A DNA stretch of 15,092 nt from Pseudomonadota bacterium (GCA_018812385.1 JAHJDU010000280.1:1-15092), one strand, 5' to 3'; numbered from the stretch's first letter, positions 1 through 8,025 are shown. Numbers and translations are program-made. Notes: a model not told the origin generated them from the letters alone.

Positions 1-246
1 CAATTGCCCCGGATCAACCGGACTTGGATATTGGCCGGTTAAAAAATCAGCCAGGGTTTGCCTGAAGTTAGCATTGCCCCTTTCTTCTCCATAGGCAAGA
101 AAAAAACTGTTTTCTTTTGACAGACAATGGGCCGCGGCTTTTTCCAACTCTTTTATGGGGAGCAAATGGTTGCTTGGCTGCCCCAGTCCCAGGTGGATCA
201 TGTTTGGGGGAAGATCAACCTGTGGGAGGGTCTGGTTAATATCCAC
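1..246 (-). CDS. PLP-dependent aminotransferase, class I/II fold (N-terminal part; runs off the left edge)
   Basis: The first 82 codons are visible and the gene continues past base 1. The start is GTG at 246, chosen because GGAGG (plus-strand 253-257) lies 6 nt upstream; the nearby ATG at 251 is in another frame and meets a stop after 17 codons. Residues about 18-25 read HLGLGQPS and residues 51-57 read AYGEERG. These are typical of the N-terminal arm and the 'LxYGxxxG' turn of fold-type I aminotransferases, including 2-aminoadipate/kynurenine transaminase-like and MocR-like catalytic domains. No GntR domain precedes it, so it is an enzyme rather than a MocR regulator. The PLP lysine lies outside the window. 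It starts 28 nt after the stop of the M23-type gene and is probably the next gene of the same operon, so a role in removing an amino group from the operon's substrate is likely. The exact substrate is unknown. Confidence 0.8.
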   Translation of the reverse strand, partial: MDINQTLPQVDLPPNMIHLGLGQPSNHLLPIKELEKAAAHCLSKENSFFLAYGEERGNANFRQTLADFLTGQYPSPVDPGQL

Positions 247-274
247 GGCATACCTCCATTTAAAGGTTACCCGA

Positions 275-940
275 TCAGATTTTGAACAGGGACAAAGGCG
301 AAGGACATAAGGAATCCATTATAGCCAGGTCTTTAGCCGCACAATATCCCTTGGAAAGATATCCCTGGTCAAATCCTTTTTGGGTAATAACCTGAAGATG
401 GGTGTGGTAAAACCAGTTCCCGTTTTCATGAAAATCCCCGATAAAGGCAAAGGGGTCTCCAGCCTTGAAAAGTGTACCGGAAGCAGGAAGCCTTTCCCTG
501 TTTAAGTGGCCATAAAAGCTGTAAAAAGTATCAAAACAGGGGCTTTCATGCATTAAAAGCACATGGCCCCCATAATTTCCTTCACCCTCTTCATATCCAC
601 TTTCCTTGACCCTGGCATCCAAAGGGGCGTGCAAGGGTGTGGCCAGGGGAACAATAATATCAAGCCCCAGATGGTAAAACCGTTGTTCTTCAACCATCTG
701 GGGGCATTGTGACAATACAATCTCCCGGTTTTCAAGATATGATGAAAAGCCCCAGGTGTACCTGTCTTTCATATCATCATCCAGAAATTTCTGAAACCCT
801 TTCTGATCCCTGACATCAATGGTATCAAAAAGGAGTGAGTTGATCGACATGTCTACGACCAGGGGATCACCTTTCAAATTATTAAAGATGGGCTGGATAT
901 CAATGTTTTGACTGTATGCTATATAGGGGTATTTCATCAT
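275..940 (-). CDS. M23-type (LytM-like) metallopeptidase domain protein, stand-alone form of the domain found with class III aminotransferases
   Basis: The protein has 221 residues and no signal peptide or membrane segment, so it should be cytoplasmic. The M23 zinc-site pattern is complete: H90-x3-D94 (YHLGLDI), YGHL with H145, and an HxH pair H179/H181 (YHTHLQV). The C-terminal pattern, including a closing SLCPSPLSL stretch at 210-218, recalls from memory the M23 module that lies between an aminoglycoside-phosphotransferase-like kinase and a class III aminotransferase in three-domain bacterial proteins of amino-compound metabolism. That makes a cell-wall role unlikely here. The N-terminal ~80 residues are not recognised. 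The start is ATG at 940 with AGGT 8 nt upstream; the next codon is also ATG. It begins 10 nt after the aminomutase-like gene and is followed by an aminotransferase gene, in keeping with a metabolic job. Its reaction is unknown. Confidence 0.75.
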   Translation of the reverse strand: MMKYPYIAYSQNIDIQPIFNNLKGDPLVVDMSINSLLFDTIDVRDQKGFQKFLDDDMKDRYTWGFSSYLENREIVLSQCPQMVEEQRFYHLGLDIIVPLATPLHAPLDARVKESGYEEGEGNYGGHVLLMHESPCFDTFYSFYGHLNRERLPASGTLFKAGDPFAFIGDFHENGNWFYHTHLQVITQKGFDQGYLSKGYCAAKDLAIMDSLCPSPLSLFKI

Positions 941-950
941 TTTGTTTTAC

Positions 951-3413
951 CTAGGAAACAGGGAATTGGCTTGTTTTTATAAATCCTTCTATGGGCACCA
1001 CAAGAGATCCATCATCATCTGTGGTAATGCCTTTGGGAAGCACAAACTTTTCATCCAGGCCTTTATAATAGGATAAATCATAACAGCCAAGCTTTATCTT
1101 TAGTTGACCATTGTCATGAACAAAAGATGATGTCAGGCCATAATCCACTTCGCCTAAGCAGGTTGAAATCATATATCTCGGGATCTCTCTTCCTGATCCT
1201 TCTCTTCTGACTTTTGTGGCAATATCGACTACATCATAGGAATCCACTGGATGGTCTATATTCCACTTTTGCTGGATGGAAAGCCCGGCAACATAGAGGT
1301 GATGAAATTCAATTCCTGCTTTCCTTATTGAATTGGCAAGGGAATGGATTTGTTCATCTGAATCATTGATACCCCCTAAAAGAGCGGTATTGCAATACAC
1401 GGTTATGCCCTTGTTGTTTAATCTTCTGGCAAGTTTTGTATGGGCATCAGTTAACTCATCTGACAGGGTAAACCAGGTTTCGATTTCCAGTCTTAAGGGA
1501 TTCACCACACAAAGATTATTCAAATCCCCAAGAGTATTGATCACAGCCCGTGTATAAGCCTGGGGCTCATTGTTAAACTTCATGCTTAAAAGCCGGACGG
1601 CATTTACATGGGGAATATCCTTTAAGTCTTTAATGAGTTTTTTAATATAAAAAAGAGATTCTATGGCATCCTTTGACGAGGATATGATGACATCTGTAAT
1701 CCTGTCATCTGATCTGATATAATCGATCTCGCTTTCAGATGCAAGAGCATCAATCTCAACCCTGGTTTCGTGGAGGCGCGAAAGTTTTTCAAAACCCGTA
1801 TTTACAATGGATGGCCCTGTCTGCCTTTCATTAGCTAAAATAAATTTAAGCGTTTCAATATCACCAGCAGATAAAGATTCTTTTTCATTGGCAATTCTTT
1901 TAGGTCTGGGCCCATGAAGAAGAGATTCATCACCAATTTGTGCCATATACTGGATATCAATAGTTCCTTCATCATTGACCCTTATATTGGTAAGCTCACT
2001 GGCAAGAGGGGCAAAGGATTTAAAATAATCCGGAGTATAAGGGGTCCTGATCCAGATGAAACTTTCATTGTCTTTCACCTTTTCCACTGCCCATCCACTG
2101 GTATACCAGTCAATTTTTCCGATGGGGGTTGCCGTACAGATGCTGGGAATAATCCTGTCAGACAGGTGGGCGCGAAGGTGATTGGCAATATCTATTCCAT
2201 GGGACAAGGAACTCCAGTAAATGCTGTTCCCATGGATGGGACTGCAGGGGATATAAATATAATGAAGTTCGGCACCAGCGCCCCGCAACAGGCTGAAAAG
2301 CCTTACCAGTTCAGGACCAGTATCATTGCAGGCATTCAAAAACGGGGTCTGGACATACACGGCAATGCCATTGTTGACAAGATCGGTTATAATCTCAAGA
2401 CTTTCAGGCGACACTTCATCCGGGTGAATAAAATGGGTGGCCACTTCCATCCTTTTGCCGTGCTGCTGAAGTTCAAAGTTCTTTTGCTTCAGGTATTTCA
2501 GATAAGCTCCTTCATTTCCAAGAAAAAGATCTGGATAATAAGCAATGGATCGTGTGGCAAGACGGAGAGTCTGGACATGATCCACCTGCATGAGCCCGTC
2601 TATGGTCGCTGCCATATTGGCCCGGTTCATGAAGGGATCACCACCCGTAACAACAATTTCTTTGACAGCCGGAGAATCCTTGACATGCTGAATCGCTTTT
2701 TGAACACCTGCCACCGTCGGGTTCTTTTCATTTCTGGAATCTTTATGTTTCCTGAAACAAAACCTGCAATAAACCGGACAGGCCATGTTTAAAAGAAAGA
2801 TAACCCGGTTCTGGTACATCTGTTCCAGGAGGCCGTCATGGAACTGACCAATCCAGGTGTTGGTATGACCGCCGGAATCCAGTTCTTCGATAAACGGCAA
2901 ATACTGATAAGCCACATCCTTTGATACCAGCATCTGGCGAATGGTATGGCGTGACAACCGGACCGGATATGTTTCAATAACTTGTTGAAGTTGTGCGCGA
3001 TCTTTCTCAGGAACTTCAATATGAGTGGCTTTCTCAAGCTGATGGGTATCTTTAATGGAAATATATCCATATCCCGGCAGGGCCTGCTCAAGGATTGCCA
3101 CGAGCATGAGATGGGGAATTTCAACCTGATTCACCCTTATCTTTTTCATTTCCCCTTTAACAATATCTGAAAAAATTTGGGCAAAAAACCCTTCCGGGTC
3201 ATTGGGATACCCTGTTTTTTCCAATAGATTGGAAAATTTTTGTGCCCCGTTGCCATCTTTTGTGATCTTGCAGAATTGTTTTCCTGCAAACGTTTTCGTC
3301 CCATAGATATCAAGGAATTCAATTGCTGCTCTTGTCAAAGCGGCAAGACTTACATGGGTTTTTTCCCCTGAATGTTTGAACACTATGTTTATTGAACGAT
3401 CTTTACTTTCCAT
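951..3413 (-). CDS. KamA-type (lysine 2,3-aminomutase family) radical SAM protein with a second, degenerate aminomutase-like half
   Basis: The preferred start is ATG at 3413 (820 residues), with AAGGAAGG just upstream; ATG at 3440 and GTG at 3461 are in frame but poorly served. Lysine 2,3-aminomutases use a 4Fe-4S cluster, SAM and PLP to move an amino group to the next carbon and are about 400-450 residues, so this one is nearly double. Unit 1 (about 70-465) has the cluster cysteines C212, C216 and C219 (CPVYCRFCFRK), TGGDP at 256-260, D364 in a CND motif, and K433 at the place of the PLP lysine. Unit 2 (about 514-814) has recognisable family strings (IPHVNAVRLLS; GGIND at 680-684) but no CxxxCxxC. 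It has SSS (578-580) where the GGD motif should be and E755 where the PLP lysine should be. Unit 1 is probably catalytic, while unit 2 is probably structural or ligand-binding. Residues before ~70 form an extra N-terminal region. Substrate unknown; lysine itself is doubtful because one substrate-binding Asp seems absent. Confidence 0.85.
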   Translation of the reverse strand: MESKDRSINIVFKHSGEKTHVSLAALTRAAIEFLDIYGTKTFAGKQFCKITKDGNGAQKFSNLLEKTGYPNDPEGFFAQIFSDIVKGEMKKIRVNQVEIPHLMLVAILEQALPGYGYISIKDTHQLEKATHIEVPEKDRAQLQQVIETYPVRLSRHTIRQMLVSKDVAYQYLPFIEELDSGGHTNTWIGQFHDGLLEQMYQNRVIFLLNMACPVYCRFCFRKHKDSRNEKNPTVAGVQKAIQHVKDSPAVKEIVVTGGDPFMNRANMAATIDGLMQVDHVQTLRLATRSIAYYPDLFLGNEGAYLKYLKQKNFELQQHGKRMEVATHFIHPDEVSPESLEIITDLVNNGIAVYVQTPFLNACNDTGPELVRLFSLLRGAGAELHYIYIPCSPIHGNSIYWSSLSHGIDIANHLRAHLSDRIIPSICTATPIGKIDWYTSGWAVEKVKDNESFIWIRTPYTPDYFKSFAPLASELTNIRVNDEGTIDIQYMAQIGDESLLHGPRPKRIANEKESLSAGDIETLKFILANERQTGPSIVNTGFEKLSRLHETRVEIDALASESEIDYIRSDDRITDVIISSSKDAIESLFYIKKLIKDLKDIPHVNAVRLLSMKFNNEPQAYTRAVINTLGDLNNLCVVNPLRLEIETWFTLSDELTDAHTKLARRLNNKGITVYCNTALLGGINDSDEQIHSLANSIRKAGIEFHHLYVAGLSIQQKWNIDHPVDSYDVVDIATKVRREGSGREIPRYMISTCLGEVDYGLTSSFVHDNGQLKIKLGCYDLSYYKGLDEKFVLPKGITTDDDGSLVVPIEGFIKTSQFPVS

Positions 3414-3486
3414 TGCCCTTCCTTTAAACAAAAATTTCATTTCCACGTCGCCCAGAAACACAATAATCCCTGGACATTTTTACACC

Positions 3487-3819
3487 TTATACTCTTTTTG
3501 CTGCCTTGTATAAATAGGATATAGTTTCTTTTGAAAATCCGTATCCCATAATGCTTCCCAATGTTTCATCTTCATTTCCCGGATCAATTTGTATGACCAG
3601 GTATTCTTTTAAATTCTTGGAATCATAAACCTTTTTCCAGGCATAGTTTCCCTTTTTCAAGTATTGATACGTGATAAGGGCTTTGGAAAAAATAGAGTCT
3701 GTCTGTCTGGTTAAATCATTTTCAAGAATAATATAACTACTTGAAGGATCAAGATTTTTCTTAATCCATCCAAAACTTTTTTGAATTATTTTATGGTCTG
3801 AAAAATTCTTAAGCACCAC
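3487..3819 (-). CDS. small hypothetical protein in the transporter/aminomutase operon
   Basis: I do not recognise this 110-residue protein. It starts with two consecutive GTG codons (3819 and 3816); AGGTG 7 nt before the first supports 3819. It is lysine-rich at the N-terminal side, has no signal peptide or membrane segment, and contains an alternating hydrophobic stretch (EYLVIQIDPG, near residue 70) that may be a beta strand, followed by a likely helical C-terminus. The ribosome site and its position support a real gene: it lies 98 nt after the ABC ATPase gene and 73 nt before the aminomutase-like gene, on the same strand. There is no Cys, and no motif that would suggest a catalytic role. 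It might be a small partner of the radical SAM protein or the importer, but nothing in the sequence proves either. Confidence 0.6.
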   Translation of the reverse strand: MVLKNFSDHKIIQKSFGWIKKNLDPSSSYIILENDLTRQTDSIFSKALITYQYLKKGNYAWKKVYDSKNLKEYLVIQIDPGNEDETLGSIMGYGFSKETISYLYKAAKRV

Positions 3820-3917
3820 TCTTTTGCACCTTATTTTTAACGCAACTCTCCATTTGAATTAATCTTAATTCTTATTCTTACCTGACTATAGGATTTAACT
3901 GATCTTTATTTTGCGCA

Positions 3918-5021
3918 TCAAACTTTAAGCAACCGGCAGTGATCAGGATTCACTTTCACAAACACCTCATCCCCCCGCCGGTATGGAGATCGTTTGACAA
4001 AATTGATTACATGCAGCACAAGCTTGTTATCAAGTTCTACAAAATAACTGACTTCTCCCCCCATATAACTGCGATCCTTTATTTTTCCAAAAAAAACATT
4101 CATTCCTTGTTCCGGGACATGGTCGGCTCTGTAACCCAATTGAAATTTTTGCGCCCGGATTACCATTTCCACTTTGTCCTCTTTGTTAAATGTTCCTGCC
4201 GGAATAGCAAGGCAGGTATTGCTATCTTCCAGGGTCACACTCAAATAATTGCCTTGTTTCTCATTTACAATAGCATTGAGAAAATTGGAATGTCCTAGAA
4301 AATCTGCGACAAAATGGTTGATCGAATTATTATAAACCTCTTCAGGATCACCTTCCTGCTGAATAAACCCGTCTTTCATGACCACTACCTTATCTGACAT
4401 GGACAATGCCTCTCTCTGATCATGGGTAACAAAGATAGTGGTCACTCCCAAAGCCTGTTGGAGATTGTCAATCTCTCTTCTCATATCTTCCCTTAAATTT
4501 TCATCAAGAGCTGATAAGGGTTCATCCATCAACAACACATCAGGTTCAATAACAATGGCTCTTGCAAGGGCAATACGCTGTTGCTGGCCACCTGATAACT
4601 GGGATGGCATCCTGTCCCCGACTCCGGGAAGCCGGACTGTTTCCAGGGCTTTTTCAACTTTTTCTTTCATAATGGCTTTTGATGCACTCCTGTACTTGAG
4701 TCCAAACGCCACATTATCAAAAATGGTTTTATGGGGAAAAAGTGCATAGTTCTGAAAAATGATGCCCAGGTTTCTCTTGTGAATGGGTGTGTCATTAATC
4801 CGTTTACCCTTGATAAAAATATCACCATGGGTGGGTTCCTCCAAGCCTGCAAGCATTCGCAAAAGTGTTGTTTTTCCGCATCCAGAGGGACCTAAAAGAG
4901 TTACCAGAGAGCCTTCCGGAATTTCAAGGTCCATCTTTTCAACTGCAACAACTTTTCCAAACCGTTTTTCAATTCCTTTGAACTTTACAAATGCAGGGTC
5001 TTTTTCCTGTTTCAAAGCCAT
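3918..5021 (-). CDS. potA: ABC transporter ATP-binding protein, polyamine/opine (PotA/CUT1-like) type
   Basis: This 367-residue ATPase powers the importer formed with the two permeases upstream. Visible motifs are Walker A GPSGCGKT (44-51), the Q-loop Gln at 90, the ABC signature LSGGQQQR (142-149), Walker B VLLMDEP (162-168), the D-loop SALD (170-173) and the switch His200 in VTHD. The remaining ~160 residues form the C-terminal regulatory TOBE-like part typical of PotA-type subunits; full length is normal for the family. The start is ATG at 5021, with only a weak GGGGGCG ribosome site. It is the last of the four transporter genes, 73 nt after the binding-protein gene, and a strong hairpin lies in that gap, so its level is probably lower than that of the binding protein. 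The symbol reflects family similarity only; polyamine as the cargo is not shown. Confidence 0.92.
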   Translation of the reverse strand: MALKQEKDPAFVKFKGIEKRFGKVVAVEKMDLEIPEGSLVTLLGPSGCGKTTLLRMLAGLEEPTHGDIFIKGKRINDTPIHKRNLGIIFQNYALFPHKTIFDNVAFGLKYRSASKAIMKEKVEKALETVRLPGVGDRMPSQLSGGQQQRIALARAIVIEPDVLLMDEPLSALDENLREDMRREIDNLQQALGVTTIFVTHDQREALSMSDKVVVMKDGFIQQEGDPEEVYNNSINHFVADFLGHSNFLNAIVNEKQGNYLSVTLEDSNTCLAIPAGTFNKEDKVEMVIRAQKFQLGYRADHVPEQGMNVFFGKIKDRSYMGGEVSYFVELDNKLVLHVINFVKRSPYRRGDEVFVKVNPDHCRLLKV

Positions 5022-5049
5022 ACGCCCCCAACTTATTCATTAAATTAAT

Positions 5050-5079
5050 CTTCAGGCCCCGGCAAGCCGGGGTCTGAAG
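5050..5079 (-). promoter_or_regulatory. strong intercistronic hairpin between binding-protein and ATPase genes
   Basis: Two 14-base arms, CTTCAGGCCCCGGC and GCCGGGGTCTGAAG, pair with a single G.U wobble and an AA centre, giving a GC-rich stem 15 nt after the binding-protein stop. In the minus-strand transcript it is followed by GATTAATTTAA rather than a clear U-run. It therefore looks like a partial terminator or an RNA-end stabiliser. Such hairpins after a binding-protein gene commonly keep that transcript segment more abundant than the downstream ATPase segment. Confidence 0.7.
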
Positions 5080-5094
5080 ACATTTGTGATTCTC

Positions 5095-6255
5095 TTACTT
5101 GCCGGCCATAATCCTATCCCATTTTTCAGCCCAATCAAGTTGGTGGCCATTCCAATACGCAGGATCTGCAAACTTATACCCCTCTAACTTGCCTGTAGGG
5201 TCAAATGCCGGTAATTTTTTGATTTCATCCGGCATGGCAACTTTTGTCGGGTCAAGACTTGACGGATAGCCCTGGCCGATGGCAACTGCTTTGGCAGCTT
5301 CAGGTTCAAGCATAAAATTGAGTAGATTTTGAGCCACCTCAAGGTCTGTCCCCTTAAGGACATACATGTATTCCATCCAGGAATATGTACCATTTGGTGC
5401 AAGATATCCAATTGGATGACCCTCTTTCTGCAATAATCCTACCCTGCCTGACCAGGCAACAGTTGCATAAATGTCACCATTTCCCAGAAGACTCATCAGC
5501 TCAGAACCGGATGCCCAATATTTTTTAATCATGCCTCTTTGTTCTTTCAGAGCTTCCCAGACTGCTTTCTCGTCTTTGATATTGTTTGGGTCCTGTCCCG
5601 TATGAAGTGCTGCATACCACATGTTGGTGATGTGATCCCCACCCCATGATCCAAGTTTTCCATTAAGGCTCTTGTCATATAATAAAGATGCGCCAAGTTT
5701 TTCAGCTTTTTCCTTGGATATTTTATCCGTATTATAGGCAATACCTGTCTGACCTAAATCATAAGGCACGGCAGAAAGAGTTCCCTTACTGATTCCTTTC
5801 AGGGTGTTTGTCATTTTGCTCATTACATTCTTGAGATTTGGTATTTTACTTTCATCCAATTCAACACCAAACCCGAGATCTGTGTAACGGGCATAATCAT
5901 AAACAGCGCTTAAATGGGCGATATTAAATTCTCCGCCAGGTGGATAAGAAGCTTTTACCTGTGTTAAAAATGCAGCCATACCAGTAAAAGCCGCATCAAT
6001 CACTTTAATTCCCGTGGCTTTGGTAAATGGATCAAATGCAAATTTTCTCAACGCTTCAGAGGTTGACCCGCCCCAGGAGTGTACGGTAATTGATTTTGCA
6101 GCAAATGCTTTTTGAACAAGCCCGAAGGGTCCTCCTAAAAGGCCCAGAGCAGCACCTGAAATACCAATGAATTTTACAAAATCACGTCTTGAAATGTTGC
6201 CTTCTTTGTAACTTTCATAAACATCATCAAACTTTTTCTTCAAATCTTTTTCCAT
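5095..6255 (-). CDS. ABC transporter substrate-binding protein (PotD-like), Tat-exported
   Basis: This is the periplasmic ligand-capturing subunit of the importer. The start is ATG at 6255, supported by AAAGGAG 7-8 nt upstream; an in-frame TTG-type extension to 6294 has no such site. The 386-residue precursor carries a twin-arginine signal: SRRDFVK at 22-28, a hydrophobic stretch (about 29-46) and an AFA cleavage site after residue 52. Export of the folded protein by the Tat route is therefore likely, unlike the Sec signal of E. coli PotD. The mature part opens with a strand (ITVHSWGG) characteristic of the extracellular binding proteins of the polyamine/iron/opine cluster. It lies between the second permease gene and the ATPase gene, with hairpins on both sides. 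The ligand cannot be read from sequence; polyamine, opine or another cationic or amino compound are all possible. Confidence 0.88.
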   Translation of the reverse strand: MEKDLKKKFDDVYESYKEGNISRRDFVKFIGISGAALGLLGGPFGLVQKAFAAKSITVHSWGGSTSEALRKFAFDPFTKATGIKVIDAAFTGMAAFLTQVKASYPPGGEFNIAHLSAVYDYARYTDLGFGVELDESKIPNLKNVMSKMTNTLKGISKGTLSAVPYDLGQTGIAYNTDKISKEKAEKLGASLLYDKSLNGKLGSWGGDHITNMWYAALHTGQDPNNIKDEKAVWEALKEQRGMIKKYWASGSELMSLLGNGDIYATVAWSGRVGLLQKEGHPIGYLAPNGTYSWMEYMYVLKGTDLEVAQNLLNFMLEPEAAKAVAIGQGYPSSLDPTKVAMPDEIKKLPAFDPTGKLEGYKFADPAYWNGHQLDWAEKWDRIMAGK

Positions 6256-6287
6256 TCTTTTCTCCTTTAACCAAATGATTAAAATTT

Positions 6288-6317
6288 CAAACACCTGAGG
6301 TTAACATCCGGTGTTTG
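6288..6317 (-). promoter_or_regulatory. intercistronic hairpin upstream of the binding-protein gene
   Basis: CAAACACC (6288-6295) and GGTGTTTG (6310-6317) form a perfect 8-bp stem with a 14-nt loop; two inner G-C pairs could extend it across a small bulge. It starts 9 nt after the permease stop and precedes the binding-protein ribosome site. In the transcript it is followed by AAATTTTAA, a poor terminator tail, so an RNA processing or 5'-end protection role seems more likely than termination. Confidence 0.55.
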
Positions 6318-6326
6318 TGTGTCTGC

Positions 6327-7130
6327 TTATGTCTTATTATTACCCCTTGCAAACCGCCGGGATATATATCCGGCAAGTAAAGGCGTTGACACGGTCAACA
6401 CAATCATGACCGCACCAAGGGCATTAATTTCAGGACTGATGGAGTTTCGCAACATGCCGAATATTTTAACAGGAACGGTCTGGTTCTGAGCCGTTGCCCA
6501 GAAAAGGGTTGCCGTTACATCATCAAAGGAAATGGTAAACGCAAAAAGCATGCCCGCAAAAATAGCCGGTGCCAGCAATGGAAATGTTATCTCCCGAAAT
6601 GTTTGAAACGGGCTGGCACCGAGCGACAGTGCAGCTTCCTCATATTCTCTTTTAATCCCAACCAGCCGGGCCTGGACAATCAAAAGGACATAGGGCAGTG
6701 TCAGGACCACATGACCAATCAGCAACAGGGCAAAACTCTTTGGCTGCTGCAGCCATCTGATAAATAACAGCAGGGCAACGCCCAGTACAACTTCAGGGAT
6801 CATTATTGGGGCAAGCAGAAGTGTGTTAAGAAAATCTTTGCCCCTAAACTCATACCGTATAAAGGCCATGGCAGCGGGGACACCAATGGCCGTTGAAAAT
6901 ATTGCCGTTAAAGAGCCTAAGACCATAGAATTTTTAAACGCATCAAGGATGGTAGAGTTTTGAGAAAGCTTTACAAACCATTTAAAACTGAATCCTTCCA
7001 TGGGAAAAGAACCAAACTGCTGAGGGTTAAAAGCCAGGATAACAACCGCAACAATCGGGGCAAACATCCAGATATAAACCAGCAAAGTAAAAATTTTTAT
7101 TAATGACCACCCTGAAATAATGTTTTTCAT
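6327..7130 (-). CDS. potC: ABC transporter permease (PotC-like)
   Basis: This is the second membrane subunit of the importer, 267 residues from ATG at 7130. A GTG at 7145 is in frame, but AGGG 8 nt upstream favours the ATG. About six hydrophobic segments are visible (near residues 13-34, 65-90, 100-125, 134-154, 186-205 and 234-255). The cytoplasmic EAA loop, which docks onto the ATPase, is at 164-183 (EEAALSLGASPFQTFREITF) with the conserved Gly at 171. Length and topology fit the PotC/CysW type. It starts 28 nt after the first permease gene and ends before the hairpin that precedes the binding-protein gene. The symbol denotes family only. Confidence 0.9.
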   Translation of the reverse strand: MKNIISGWSLIKIFTLLVYIWMFAPIVAVVILAFNPQQFGSFPMEGFSFKWFVKLSQNSTILDAFKNSMVLGSLTAIFSTAIGVPAAMAFIRYEFRGKDFLNTLLLAPIMIPEVVLGVALLLFIRWLQQPKSFALLLIGHVVLTLPYVLLIVQARLVGIKREYEEAALSLGASPFQTFREITFPLLAPAIFAGMLFAFTISFDDVTATLFWATAQNQTVPVKIFGMLRNSISPEINALGAVMIVLTVSTPLLAGYISRRFARGNNKT

Positions 7131-7158
7131 ATCCGTCCCTAACACTTAGCTTGCATGA

Positions 7159-8025
7159 TTATTCGTTGCTCAATGTCTTAAATATCTGGCTTATGCCCAT
7201 ATACCGGTTATAGGTATAGACAATGGTCGCCAGCAGTATCAGCAAAATAGTACTGATAGCAGAGCCAAACGGCCAGTCAAGGGTACCGATGACTCTTTTA
7301 AAAATAAGATTTGCAATCATTTCATTTCCCGGACCGCCAAGGATCATGGGTGGCAGATACGTGCCGCAGGTTAGAACAAAAACAAGCAGACATCCTGCAC
7401 TAACCCCGGGAAGGCTCAATGGCAGAGTAACCTCTCTAAATGCCTGCCATTCCGTGCATCCAAGACTTTTTGCAGCTTCAGCAAGGCTCTTATCAATACC
7501 GTCAAGACTGACATAAATATTTAAAATCATAAAAGGGAGCAGGTATTGTAGCAGCCCCATGATAACGGCACCTTCGTTATACAGCATGGAAATCGGTTGC
7601 TGTATGAAGCCGATTTTCATTAAGACATGGTTTATCAGCCCTGAGTCCCCAAGAATATTAATCCAGCTCAATGTACGGATAATAAAGCTTATCCAGAAAG
7701 GCAGCATCACAATAATCATTAAAAATGGTTTGAATTTGGATTCGGTTTTGTAAAAAAAATAAGCCGGGATATATCCCATGATCAGACATAAAAAAACGGT
7801 TTCAAGCGCCACCCTGAGGGTTGTCAATAAAATTGAAGGATAAAAAAAATCTGCAAAAAATTTAGCATAATTGCCAAATTGAAAGGCAGGGATATCCGCA
7901 CCGCTTGGTGCTCTTAGCCAAAAACTGTATACAATCACAAAACAGACAGGGACCACCAGAAGAAAAAAGACAGCTGCCAAAGAAGGGGATAATAAAATCC
8001 AGGGTTTCCACGATTTATGTTTCAT
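7159..8025 (-). CDS. potB: ABC transporter permease (PotB-like)
   Basis: First gene of the importer operon and partner of the PotC-like permease. It has 288 residues from ATG at 8025, with AGGA 7 nt upstream. Hydrophobic segments lie near 10-37, 65-92, 100-125, 150-174, 206-232 and 254-273, and the EAA loop is at 183-202 (EAAKSLGCTEWQAFREVTLP) with Gly189. The N-terminal hydrophobic stretch preceded by basic residues is usual for PotB-type subunits. About 53 nt of leader separates the gene from the predicted start point of a sigma-54 promoter, which places the whole downstream run of genes under nitrogen-type or substrate-responsive control. Confidence 0.9.
   Translation of the reverse strand: MKHKSWKPWILLSPSLAAVFFLLVVPVCFVIVYSFWLRAPSGADIPAFQFGNYAKFFADFFYPSILLTTLRVALETVFLCLIMGYIPAYFFYKTESKFKPFLMIIVMLPFWISFIIRTLSWINILGDSGLINHVLMKIGFIQQPISMLYNEGAVIMGLLQYLLPFMILNIYVSLDGIDKSLAEAAKSLGCTEWQAFREVTLPLSLPGVSAGCLLVFVLTCGTYLPPMILGGPGNEMIANLIFKRVIGTLDWPFGSAISTILLILLATIVYTYNRYMGISQIFKTLSNE

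Noticed and set aside
1914..2792. 292-codon open frame on the plus strand
   Set aside because: Lies entirely inside the strongly supported aminomutase-like gene on the other strand and shows no family resemblance; an antisense shadow.
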